Assembly (NCBI GenBank): GCA_020636405.1
Contig: JACJXW010000004.1
Location: forward strand, 1,302,001 to 1,366,000
Length of the DNA: 64,000 nt
Reading direction: 5' to 3'
DNA from: Lewinellaceae bacterium
GTDB taxonomy: Bacteria; Bacteroidota; Bacteroidia; Chitinophagales; Saprospiraceae
Shown here: piece after piece, positions 30,632 to 39,355 of the stretch
How positions within the stretch are numbered: the stretch's first letter is position 1
Layout of the letters: every line of letters begins with the position of its first letter
Translations under genes and position numbers: made by a program
The notes under the pieces: model-generated
Told to the model about the DNA's origin: nothing
What the model saw: the letters and a program-made list of their open reading frames with translations, nothing else
Databases searched by the model: none

Positions 30632-33172
30632 ATGAAGCACATATACACGACTGCCCTGCTGCTGATCAGTACCTGTTTTGCCCTCGAGGCCCAGGAAAGC
30701 CCGCGTGCCGTCATCACCGGACTGGTAACCGACGCCGTGAGCGGATTGCCGGTTGACCTGGCAACCGTATACATCGACGGCACCAACCGGGCCGTAGAGA
30801 CCAGCACCAACGGCCGCTACAGCATCACCGTGCCGGCCGAGGAGGAATTAACGCTCATCTTTTCCCGCATCGGCTACCAGAGAGCCCAGGCGAAGATCAC
30901 GGCCATGCCGGCGCGCAGCAGCCGGCAGGTCGACGTATCCCTGGCGCCCGCCAATTCTGAGATCGAGGTGATCGTCCGGGAGAGCAAGATCCAGGACGCA
31001 GGCATCATCCGGGAAGACGTGCAGCAGCTGAAATTACTGCCCACAACGACCGGCAACCTCGAGAGCCTGTTGCCCCACATCGCGCTGGGCACCAGCAGTG
31101 GCACAGGGGGGGAGCTGAGCTCCCAGTACAACGTCCGGGGCGGCAATTACGATGAGAACCTCGTTTACGTCAACGATTTCGAGATCTACCGTCCGCAACT
31201 GATTCGCGCCGGGCAACAGGAAGGGCTCACCTTTGCCAATGTGGACCTCATCCGTGACCTGTCCTTTTCCTCCGGTGGGTTCGAGGCCAAATACGGCGAC
31301 AAATTGTCTTCTGTTCTGGATATTCGGTACAAACGCCCGGATAGCCTGCGGGCTTCTCTGGGCATGAGCTTCCTCGGCGGCTCGGCTCACGTGGAGGGCA
31401 GCCTGAAGGCCGAAAAGAATGGCTACCGCAAGCTCCGTTATCTGGCCGGCGCCCGGTACAAGACGACCCGTTATCTGTTAGGTACACTGGACGTACAGGG
31501 GGAATATGTGCCCAATTTTGCCGACATTCAGGCGTATGTCACTTACGACATCAGCCGCGACTGGCAGCTGGGCCTGATGGGCAATTACAACAGCAGCGTC
31601 TACCGCTTCCGGCCCACCCAGCGTAGTACCGCTCTGGGGCTGATCAATTTCGCTTTGGAACTCTTCAGCGTCTTCGACGGGCAGGAGGTCGACGATTTTA
31701 CCACCTCCATGGGAGGCCTGTCACTGACCTACCTGCCGGACCGCGACCACAACCCCCTGTTCCTGAAGTTCCTGGCCTCTACCTTCCGCAGCGATGAGAA
31801 CGAGCGCATCGACATCATCGGCAACTACAGCCTGCGACAGATCGAGACCGGCCTGGGCAGCGAGGACTTCGGCGAGGTGCTGGCCGAGCTGGGCACCGGT
31901 ACCCAGCACCAGTCGGTCCGCAACTTCCTGGACCTGCAGATCACCAATTTCCAGCACAAGGGCGGGATCGAATTTCAGATGGATCACGAAGACGACGAGG
32001 TGACGAGCAGCCACTTCGTTCACTGGAGCGCCAAGATCCAGAATGAACGGGTCGACGACCTCATTAACGAATGGGAACGGCTGGATTCGGCCGGTTACTC
32101 CCTCCCCTACGATACCACCGAAGTGTTGCTTTTTAACGTCCTTAAAACCCGCAACAACCTTAGTTCCAACCGATTCACCGCCTATCTCCAGGATACCTAC
32201 ACCTTCCGCCGGGAAAGCAAAGGGGAGTTCCGTGTTTCCGCCGGCGTGCGCGCTTCCTATTGGGATCTCAATGAGGAACTGCTCATCTCCCCGCGCGCTC
32301 AGTTGTTGTACAAACCTCTGGCCGGCAAAACGGACATTTCCTACCGCCTGGCCGGCGGTTACTACTTCCAGCCCCCCTTTTACCGGGAGCTGCGCCGTCC
32401 GGACGGTAGTATCAACGAAGGCCTGTTGTCCCAGAAATCGGCGCACATCGTCGGCGGGTTCACGCTGGATTTTTATCTTGGAAAGACCAACCCAAAGAAA
32501 TTCCGCTTCATCACGGAAGCCTACTACAAAAAATTGTGGGACCTGGTGTCCTACGAGATCGAGAACGTGCGCATCCGCTATTCGGGAGAGAATGACGCCA
32601 CCGGTTATGTCACCGGCGTAGACTTCCGCCTCAACGGGGAGTTTGTGCCCGGCGCCGAATCCTGGATCAACCTTTCCTTTCTGCGCGCCCGCGAGCAGCT
32701 CAACGGGGTGCAGCACCTGGTCCGCGAGGTCGGCCAGGAGGTTGGGCAGCCGGTCAAGGATGTGCCCCGCCCCACCGACCAACTGATGTCCTTGTCTATG
32801 TTCTTCCAGGATTACCTGCCCAAGAGTGAGAGCTTCCGCATGCACCTCAACTTTACTGTGGGTACCGGCCTGCCGTTCGGCCTGCAGGGTAATAACCGGG
32901 TATTCCGGAATACGTACCGCTTCTCTCCCTACCACCGGGTGGATATCGGCTTTTCCCTGCAATTGTTCGACCGCGCCAAGTTGGCCAAGCATCCCAACCA
33001 CTTCCTGCGGTTTACGCGCGGGACCTGGCTCAGCCTGGAGGTATTCAACCTCATGCAGGTGCAAAACCAGGCAGGCAATACCTGGATCAAAACCATTTTC
33101 AACCAGCAGTACGCCATTCCCAATTACCTGACCTCGCGCCGGATCAACCTCAGGTTGAGGGCAGAATTTTAG
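30632..33172 (+). CDS. TonB-dependent receptor with CarboxypepD-reg-like N-terminal domain
   Basis: 846 residues with a signal peptide (MKHIYTTALLLISTCFALEAQ). Residues about 25-105 are a carboxypeptidase-like beta-sandwich (VITGLVTDAVSGLPVDLATV, FSRIGYQRAQAKI). The plug follows (LESLLPHIALGTSSGTGGEL, QYNVRGGNYDENLVYVND, FSSGGFEAKYGDKLSSVLDI). The remainder is a porin-type barrel of about 22 strands that ends in RRINLRLRAEF. It imports a ligand across the outer membrane using TonB energy. There is no SusD partner, so it is not a typical polysaccharide utilisation pair; substrate could be a siderophore, cobalamin or oligopeptide. No promoter box was found in the 160 nt before the start. Confidence 0.93.
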   Translation: MKHIYTTALLLISTCFALEAQESPRAVITGLVTDAVSGLPVDLATVYIDGTNRAVETSTNGRYSITVPAEEELTLIFSRIGYQRAQAKITAMPARSSRQVDVSLAPANSEIEVIVRESKIQDAGIIREDVQQLKLLPTTTGNLESLLPHIALGTSSGTGGELSSQYNVRGGNYDENLVYVNDFEIYRPQLIRAGQQEGLTFANVDLIRDLSFSSGGFEAKYGDKLSSVLDIRYKRPDSLRASLGMSFLGGSAHVEGSLKAEKNGYRKLRYLAGARYKTTRYLLGTLDVQGEYVPNFADIQAYVTYDISRDWQLGLMGNYNSSVYRFRPTQRSTALGLINFALELFSVFDGQEVDDFTTSMGGLSLTYLPDRDHNPLFLKFLASTFRSDENERIDIIGNYSLRQIETGLGSEDFGEVLAELGTGTQHQSVRNFLDLQITNFQHKGGIEFQMDHEDDEVTSSHFVHWSAKIQNERVDDLINEWERLDSAGYSLPYDTTEVLLFNVLKTRNNLSSNRFTAYLQDTYTFRRESKGEFRVSAGVRASYWDLNEELLISPRAQLLYKPLAGKTDISYRLAGGYYFQPPFYRELRRPDGSINEGLLSQKSAHIVGGFTLDFYLGKTNPKKFRFITEAYYKKLWDLVSYEIENVRIRYSGENDATGYVTGVDFRLNGEFVPGAESWINLSFLRAREQLNGVQHLVREVGQEVGQPVKDVPRPTDQLMSLSMFFQDYLPKSESFRMHLNFTVGTGLPFGLQGNNRVFRNTYRFSPYHRVDIGFSLQLFDRAKLAKHPNHFLRFTRGTWLSLEVFNLMQVQNQAGNTWIKTIFNQQYAIPNYLTSRRINLRLRAEF

Positions 33173-33334
33173 AGGGACACCGTCTCAAAAGGTAAAGTGT
33201 CTTGTATCTCTGGCTCCCTGCTTATTGATTGAACGACATCAGTACATTTACACATTTCCCTTACTTAACCCTCCCTCAAATTCCCTAAATTTGGGCAAAT
33301 AGAAAAACCAGTAATCAATCGCCAATCAAAAGAC

Positions 33335-33502
33335 ATGTCTGAACCAGGAAAACCCAAACGCCGCCTGCTCTCCGGATGGGATAAGCTCTGGCTCATTATC
33401 GTAGCCATCATCATGCTGTACATTATCCTCAAACAGTTTGGAATAGATATGGTATATCGTACGGAGCAGGAAGAGCTCATTCAGCACCCGCATCGGGATT
33501 GA
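33335..33502 (+). CDS. 55-residue single-pass membrane microprotein
   Basis: Short open frame with a basic N-terminus (MSEPGKPKRRLLSGWDKLW), one hydrophobic helix (LIIVAIIMLYIILKQFGI) and an acidic C-terminal tail (YRTEQEELIQHPHRD). A TAAATTTG -7-type box lies at 33286-33293, 41 nt before the ATG, although a TTG at the -33 spacing is missing. Codon use is like the neighbouring genes. The positive-inside rule would place the N-terminus in the cytoplasm. Family and function are unknown. Confidence 0.6.
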   Translation: MSEPGKPKRRLLSGWDKLWLIIVAIIMLYIILKQFGIDMVYRTEQEELIQHPHRD

Positions 33503-33581
33503 CCCTCTTGTCGTTACAGTGAGACAATTTTTGTGTCCATGCCTAAAAAGTTTGCCGGCTAATGTTAGAGGTATTGTTCGC

Positions 33582-34451
33582 TCACTCTTTGAGGATCTTT
33601 CCCAAAACTACTTCCATCTTTTCGTTGAACTCCTCCGGCTTCTCGATCATTGGGTAGTGGCCGGTAGCGTGGATGGGAACGACCTCGAATCCGGCCCCGC
33701 AGTACTTCGCCAGCGCTTCTTCGTCCGTTGGCGTATAGTCGCTGTTGATCAGGTAGAGCTTTTTGTCCAGGCGCTGCAATTGTTCGGTTTCCTTTTTGGC
33801 ATAGAAAATGAGCGGTTCGATGGAGCCGACTGCGACTTCCGGGCGTACCGCTCTGAAGTCGTCCATCACCCGCTTTTTGTGGACAGGGCTTGTTTCCGGA
33901 TGAAAAAGCTGGGCTTCGGCAAGAGGGGCGATAACGTTCTGGTAATCCGTCCGTAGCGCCGCCAGGAATTGCTTGTAACCTTCTTCTTCCTCTGTTGAAT
34001 AAGCCGGGCGTGGGTCTTTAAAATTGTCGATGCCGACCAGGCCGATGACTCTTTCCGGAGCTTTGAGGGCTGCTTCCAGGATGATATCTCCGCCCATAGA
34101 ATGGCCAATAAGGACAACCTGCTTCAAGTCCAGGCTTTCCATAATCTGTACTACATCTTCTCCGAAGGCCTCCACCGTCCAGGCCTCTCGTAGGGCTTCC
34201 GGCTGCCGGAAACCGGGCAGGTCGATAGCCACCACCCGGAATTTCGGGCAGAAATGGGCCAGTTGTGCCTGCCAGTATTCTTTGTTGATGTTCCATCCGT
34301 GTACGAAGAGTAAGGTGGTTTCTCCCTTGCCACAGTCGGAATAGTTTATGGCAATTCCGTCCTGGCTCATCACCGATTTGCCGGCCTCCTGGGAGAGGGC
34401 GCCTGAGCTGCTGACCAGAGTGAAAAAGAAAAGTAGGAGCATGTTTTTCAT
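33582..34451 (-). CDS. Exported alpha/beta hydrolase
   Basis: 289 residues from the ATG at 34451; the frame extends to 34538 but the signal peptide (MKNMLLLFFFTLVSSSGALS) begins here. The fold shows TTLLFVHGWNINKEYWQAQ (oxyanion loop), VVAIDLPGFRQ, VLIGHSMGGDIILEAAL (nucleophile elbow GHSMGG), YLINSDYTPTDEEA (acid region) and HATGHYPMIEKPEEF (histidine). This is the common esterase/haloperoxidase-like subgroup. Substrate unknown. It is isolated between the microprotein gene and the first giant PKD gene. Confidence 0.9.
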   Translation of the reverse strand: MKNMLLLFFFTLVSSSGALSQEAGKSVMSQDGIAINYSDCGKGETTLLFVHGWNINKEYWQAQLAHFCPKFRVVAIDLPGFRQPEALREAWTVEAFGEDVVQIMESLDLKQVVLIGHSMGGDIILEAALKAPERVIGLVGIDNFKDPRPAYSTEEEEGYKQFLAALRTDYQNVIAPLAEAQLFHPETSPVHKKRVMDDFRAVRPEVAVGSIEPLIFYAKKETEQLQRLDKKLYLINSDYTPTDEEALAKYCGAGFEVVPIHATGHYPMIEKPEEFNEKMEVVLGKILKE

Positions 34452-34573
34452 AATATTTCGGTTTGATTTCTTCTCTGAAATGGGCGGATACACGGACCGG
34501 AAAAGGCCAACGGGCACGCCACGCAGCCATCTGATCAAGTGATCGTAAGATGGACGATGAATGGCTCAAGTGT

Positions 34574-37500
34574 TCAATACCGTACTACCCTTACCGTCCA
34601 CCATCCCTCCGCGTTAAAGAGCTGCAAAAGGTATGCTCCGGCCGGCCATGCCTCCAGGTTCCATTGCCGGTCCTGGTGCGCCTGTCCGGAAGCCATCACC
34701 TGCCCCTGCAGGTTGAGCCAGCGCCATTGTACGGGATACCACCCGGGGTGCGCACTCTGCAGCCGCAGTGTTCCGATAGTAGGATTGGGGAACACCTGCA
34801 CGCTCTCTGGTAAAGACGCTTCCGATACCCCATTGGGTTGTATGTATACATTCTGTCCGTTGGCGCGGGTACATTCTCCCTGGTTGGATGCGTTGAGGGT
34901 GACGTCGTAGTTGCCCGGAGCGGGAAAGGTATGTACAGGGTTTTCCTCATTGCTGGTGGTACCGTCGCCAAAGTTCCAGGTGAAGTCGGTGGCATTGGTG
35001 GAGAGATTGAAAAAGGTAGCGGTAAGCCCGTTGAGCTCGAAAGTAAAGGCCGGCTGGGGGCGTTCCAGCACCCTGATGGCCTGGGGCTGCATTAGAGTTT
35101 CCTCCCCTTCGGGCCAGAAGAGGGTGAGTTGAACGGAATAGGACCCGGAGCTGTCGTAGACGACTTCTGGGTTGGGGATGGCCGCCGAGGACGGCGTCCC
35201 CCCCGGGAATTCCCACCGCAGGCTGTCGTAATCGCCGGTAGATGTGTTGACGAAGTACACCGTATGTGGGGGGCAGCCATTGAGGGCCCCTTCGGTAGAA
35301 TACCGCGGGACGGGGCGCTGAAAGACCATGACAGGCAGCACCCGGACGTCGCTCCCGCAGTCGTTCGTCACGGTGAGGCTGACCTCATAATCACCGGAGC
35401 TGCTATAGGTGTGGGCGGGGTTGGGAGTGGTGGAAGTATTCCCATCGCCAAAATCCCAAAGGAGGCCGTCGGCACCGACAGAGAGGTTCACCAGGGTGAT
35501 GGACAGATCCTCCCTCACCAGTTCAAAGCCGGCTGTCGGGGGGGCGCCTACCTGCACTGCTCCGGCCAGCGTCAGCGTATCGCTGCCGGCGTTGTTGGTG
35601 GCGATGAGGGTCACTGTATACTCCCCGGGCATGTTGTAATTGACGATCGGCGCGCCGTCGGTGGAGGCAGCAGGCTCGCCGCCGGGAAAGAACCATTGAT
35701 AGGTGGCGTCTCCGGAACTGGTGTTGTTGAACAGGACGGACAGGGGCGTGCAACCGGCTGCAGGCATAGGTTGGAAGGCCGCAACCGGAACTTGCTGTAC
35801 CGTGACCTCCAGGGAGGCGGTATCACTGCAGGAGCTGTTGCTGGCCAGAAGCGTTACCAGGTAGGTGCCGGGCGAGGAGAAGTTGTGTACAGGCTCCGTT
35901 TCATTGCTTCCGGCCCCATCGCCGAAATCCCAGGTGAAAACGGTGGCGCCGGTGGAGCGGTTGGTAAAGGTAGCCTGCAGGCCATCGAGGTTGTAGTCAA
36001 AATCAGATACCGGCCCTGCCAGCACATTGATGGCTTGTGTCTGGGACAGCATTTCTTCCCCTTCCAGCCAGAACAGGGTGAGCTGTACGGAATATTGGCC
36101 AGGCATATTGTAAAGGACTTCCGGGTTTGGAATATCCGAAGTGGCCGGCATCCCCCCCGGGAAGTCCCACCGCAGGCTGTCGTAATCGCCGGTGGACTCA
36201 TTAAGGAAGTAGACGGTATGCGGCGTGCACCCGCTGGCGGAGTTTTCAGTAGAATACAACGGGGTGGGGCGGCGGGCAACGCTTACGGGCAGGACCGAAA
36301 CGTCGCTTCCACATTCGTTCGTTACGGTGAGGCTGACTTCGTAATCGCCGGCGGCGCCATAGGTATGCACCGGGCCGGAGGCTGTGGAAGTGTTGCCATC
36401 TCCAAAGTCCCAGAAGTAATTATCCGCATTGGAGGAGAGGTTGGACAGGGTGATGGTAAGGTTGTCCTTTACCAGCCCGAAATCGGCAGTTGGCGCGGCG
36501 CCGGCCTGCACCACGCCAGCTATGGCCAGCGTATCGCTGCCGGCGCTGTTGGAGGCGATGAGGGTCACGTCGAAAATGCCTGGATTGTCATAATTTACGA
36601 TCGGCGCCCCATCGGTTGAGGTGGAAGGGCTGCCACCGGGAAAGAACCACTGGTATGTAGTGCCGCTGCCGCCCGTACTGGTATTGCTGAACAGTACGGA
36701 GAAGGGGGCGCATCCGGCAGCCGGCATAGGTTGGAAAGCGGCCTCCGGCGCCAGGTCCAGCGAAATCTGTATCTGGGCGGTAAAGGATGCCGTTTCACCG
36801 CAGGCATTGTTTGTCGCCGAGAGCATTACTTCATAAGTGCCGGGCCCCTGGAAAGTATGGGTGGGTTCAAACACCGTACTACTATTTCCATCGCCAAAAT
36901 CCCAGCTGTAGCTGTCGGTATTGGAGGAGGTGTTGTCGAAGCTTACTGCCAGGCCGTTTACGGTATACGTGAAGGCCGCCAGCGGGCCGGGTACCACAGA
37001 TAGGGTCAGGGGATCTGTAAAAACGGTATCGAGGCACTGGCTACTGATCAGCAGGCGATACCGGTTGCCGTCCATAGCGTTGGCGACGCTGTTGATGAGC
37101 AGGCTGTCCCCGTTGGTGGGGCCGTACTCCAAGCCGCTCTGGAGATCGGTAAAGCCGGCGCCTTCGTCTACCTGCCACTGAAGGATAAGGCCGGAACCCT
37201 GCACCGAGGCCGGCAATGTAAGGGTAGCCCCGGCACAACTACTGGTATCTCCGGACTGTGCCAGCAGTTGGTAAGGCGCAAAGTCTTCGTCGCTTTCCGG
37301 AAGGCGCTCGAAGTTTTGGGCAGAGCCGGTGTTGCCGGCTGCTGCGTTGTTGGTTCCCACCGGGCAGCCGGAGGAGCCGGAGTTGGTGGTCACTCCGGGG
37401 GCGCCGCCCGCCAGATCAGTGGTTGCCATAGCTGCGCCGGAGCGTAGTATCCGCCCTCCGCTACCGCCGCCGCCCGGCCCAAAGCATTGATTGGCGTTGG

Positions 37501-38599
37501 TATTATTGGTATCGCCGCCGCGGCCACCCCTGGCTTCCAGGAGCAGGCCGCTGCCGTTTCCGTTTTCCAGAGCCAGCACGATGGTGCCGCCGCCGCCGCC
37601 GCCGCCCGCGCCGTCTCCGGCAGAGAGGGCTGCCGACTGGCCGTTGGCGCGGATGGCGAAACCGTTAGGGTTGATGTCGGTGGCCTGGATGAGGATGATG
37701 CCGCCACCGTTGCCGCCGTCCGACGCAACATCATTGTTGCCGTGGCCGGCCCCGCCGCCGCCGCCCAAAAAAATACGCCCGAAAGGGACGCCGCTGATGG
37801 CTTTTCCTCCCTGTCCGGGACTGCGGCCGTCACAACCAAAAAAGCTGGGGTTGTTATTCTCCCCGCCCTGGCCCCCGCCGTTGACGTTACCGCCGCCGCC
37901 GCCGCCTGAATTGTGGTCGTTACCGCCGCCGCCGCCATTGGCCTGCGAACCACGCCCGCGCGCCCGGCTGTTGTCAATAATGCTGATGCCTTCTCCTTTA
38001 CGCCCGGCCCGGATGCTGCTGGCATCGTAGGCATAGTTGTTGTAATTATCCAGGAAGCTGCAATCTCCCGTATAGTTGATCGCCGCTGAGCCTCCCCGGA
38101 ACCCCGCGCCGCTGGCATCGATGGGGGCCTGCAGGTTGAGGGTAGTGGTTTCCAGCGCAAGGATACCACCTGTACTGCCGTCCCATGCTCTTGCCGTCAG
38201 CGTGGCGGTGACGGTTGCTCCGGACGGGTAATTGGGGAGGCTGACGGCCTGCACAACGCCGTCCGTATCGTAGTCGTTGAGCAGGGCCTTCTCCAGGGTG
38301 AACTCCAGCCCGTTGATCGAAGCGATCTGCGCCCGTTCATACAGTCCGGCCTGTTCCAGGCCGGTGACACTGCCGTATGCCGCCGAATTGCTCACGTCAA
38401 TTGTGGCTCCCTGCATCTGAATGAGGATCAGCAGGCCTCCTTCGGCAAAACCGCTGGCGTCGGAAACGAGCAGGGTATTATTACAATAGTCGATGGATTG
38501 GACCGCCGCGTAGGCGTTGATAATGCCGGAGATGTTCTCTTGCGCTCTGACAAAACAAAAGGTAAGGCTGGCCAACGCCAGCAGTATCGTTTTTTTCAT
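34574..38599 (-). CDS. Giant T9SS surface protein: glycine-rich domain, nine PKD domains, sorting domain
   Basis: 1341 residues with a signal peptide (MKKTILLALASLTFCFVRAQ). Residues about 20-430 are a beta-rich and extremely glycine/asparagine-rich region with runs of GGGGG, similar to an N-terminal domain found in other Bacteroidota secreted repeat proteins. A short Ig-like region follows (LPASVQGSGLILQWQVDEG). Nine PKD domains come next, recognised by W(D/N)FGDG or FPGG plus YxVxLxxxN. Domains 2-5 and 6-9 are two copies of the same four-domain block, 960 nt apart at DNA level. The last 75 residues (VQVFPNPTIGTLRLQS, WPAGAYLLQLFNAEGWWTVR) are a type A sorting domain. The protein is expected to be a surface adhesin or matrix protein; no enzyme domain is seen. 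Confidence 0.9.
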   Translation of the reverse strand: MKKTILLALASLTFCFVRAQENISGIINAYAAVQSIDYCNNTLLVSDASGFAEGGLLILIQMQGATIDVSNSAAYGSVTGLEQAGLYERAQIASINGLEFTLEKALLNDYDTDGVVQAVSLPNYPSGATVTATLTARAWDGSTGGILALETTTLNLQAPIDASGAGFRGGSAAINYTGDCSFLDNYNNYAYDASSIRAGRKGEGISIIDNSRARGRGSQANGGGGGNDHNSGGGGGGNVNGGGQGGENNNPSFFGCDGRSPGQGGKAISGVPFGRIFLGGGGGAGHGNNDVASDGGNGGGIILIQATDINPNGFAIRANGQSAALSAGDGAGGGGGGGTIVLALENGNGSGLLLEARGGRGGDTNNTNANQCFGPGGGGSGGRILRSGAAMATTDLAGGAPGVTTNSGSSGCPVGTNNAAAGNTGSAQNFERLPESDEDFAPYQLLAQSGDTSSCAGATLTLPASVQGSGLILQWQVDEGAGFTDLQSGLEYGPTNGDSLLINSVANAMDGNRYRLLISSQCLDTVFTDPLTLSVVPGPLAAFTYTVNGLAVSFDNTSSNTDSYSWDFGDGNSSTVFEPTHTFQGPGTYEVMLSATNNACGETASFTAQIQISLDLAPEAAFQPMPAAGCAPFSVLFSNTSTGGSGTTYQWFFPGGSPSTSTDGAPIVNYDNPGIFDVTLIASNSAGSDTLAIAGVVQAGAAPTADFGLVKDNLTITLSNLSSNADNYFWDFGDGNTSTASGPVHTYGAAGDYEVSLTVTNECGSDVSVLPVSVARRPTPLYSTENSASGCTPHTVYFLNESTGDYDSLRWDFPGGMPATSDIPNPEVLYNMPGQYSVQLTLFWLEGEEMLSQTQAINVLAGPVSDFDYNLDGLQATFTNRSTGATVFTWDFGDGAGSNETEPVHNFSSPGTYLVTLLASNSSCSDTASLEVTVQQVPVAAFQPMPAAGCTPLSVLFNNTSSGDATYQWFFPGGEPAASTDGAPIVNYNMPGEYTVTLIATNNAGSDTLTLAGAVQVGAPPTAGFELVREDLSITLVNLSVGADGLLWDFGDGNTSTTPNPAHTYSSSGDYEVSLTVTNDCGSDVRVLPVMVFQRPVPRYSTEGALNGCPPHTVYFVNTSTGDYDSLRWEFPGGTPSSAAIPNPEVVYDSSGSYSVQLTLFWPEGEETLMQPQAIRVLERPQPAFTFELNGLTATFFNLSTNATDFTWNFGDGTTSNEENPVHTFPAPGNYDVTLNASNQGECTRANGQNVYIQPNGVSEASLPESVQVFPNPTIGTLRLQSAHPGWYPVQWRWLNLQGQVMASGQAHQDRQWNLEAWPAGAYLLQLFNAEGWWTVRVVRY

Positions 38600-38734
38600 A
38601 GCAATCCGTTTTTGGGCAGTCGTAAAGGTAGGAAAGAATTTTGAACAAACGCTTAACCCCAGATTCGCAGGACTCCTGTTTCGGCACTAATGGCCGGTAT
38701 ATTCTCCCACGCTTTCCGGGAAACTAAAGTTTGA

Positions 38735-38742
38735 TAACTTTG
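38735..38742 (+). promoter_or_regulatory. -7 element TAACTTTG before the HEAT-like/korA/korB unit
   Basis: TAACTTTG matches TAnnTTTG and ends 15 nt before the ATG at 38758. At the right distance upstream is TTT (38713-38715) rather than TTG, so the -33 element is imperfect. Confidence 0.5.
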
Positions 38743-38757
38743 CCCAAAACAATCTTC

Positions 38758-39273
38758 ATGGAACTTCAAAAGGCGCTTCTTCAGGAACATTCCAAAGCGA
38801 ATACTGTCGCCATAGCCCGCAGTATCCTGGCGGGAACATACACTTTTGAAGAGCTTTGGGAACTGATCAGGAACGGTGCGCCGCCCTTGCCCCAGCGGGC
38901 TACATGGGTGCTCGACGCGGTCACAGAGAAAGCGCCGGACAGCCTGCAGCCCTATTTGCCGGAAGCGGTGGCCCTGTTGTTGCAGCCGAACCACAATGCC
39001 GTCCACCGCAACCTGTTGAAGGCGCTGGAACGCACCGCTCTCCCGGAAGAACTGCAGGGCCCCCTCTACGATTTTTGCATTAATATCCTTCTGAACCCCA
39101 AAGCACTGCCCGCCATCCAGGCTTTCAGTATGTCCCTCGCCGCCAAAATTGCCGCCGGCGTGCCGGAATTACAGGAAGAACTCGCCCTCGTCATCGAGAG
39201 CCAGATGGAATTCAATACCGCCGCCTACAAATCCAGAGGGCGCCGGATTTTGTCCCTTCTCCGGAAAAGCTGA
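38758..39273 (+). CDS. HEAT-like helical repeat protein, possibly co-transcribed with korAB
   Basis: 171 residues from the ATG at 38758; an ATG at 38731 precedes the promoter box. The sequence is all-helical with repeated hydrophobic heptad-like spacing: ANTVAIARSILAGTYTFEEL, RATWVLDAVTEKAPDSLQPY, NAVHRNLLKALERTALPEEL, LPAIQAFSMSLAAKIAAGVP, YKSRGRRILSLLRKS. This resembles HEAT/ARM-type repeat proteins, and no enzyme motif is present. It lies 82 nt upstream of korA in the same direction. Function unknown; a scaffold or assembly helper is conceivable but not shown. Confidence 0.7.
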   Translation: MELQKALLQEHSKANTVAIARSILAGTYTFEELWELIRNGAPPLPQRATWVLDAVTEKAPDSLQPYLPEAVALLLQPNHNAVHRNLLKALERTALPEELQGPLYDFCINILLNPKALPAIQAFSMSLAAKIAAGVPELQEELALVIESQMEFNTAAYKSRGRRILSLLRKS

Positions 39274-39355
39274 TCTTTGCAGCCTTTGTAGTCCTGATAT
39301 TCAGAACTTTTCCGCTGGAAAAGTGTACACAACAAGTAAGAGCGAATATAAGTAA

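Noticed and set aside
31721..33064. 447-codon minus-strand frame opposite the TonB receptor
   Set aside because: Shadow of a GC-rich gene with recognised plug and barrel; no start context or domain.
35129..36619. 496-codon + strand frame over the PKD gene
   Set aside because: Antisense shadow of the PKD repeats, rich in G, A and R without protein-like structure.
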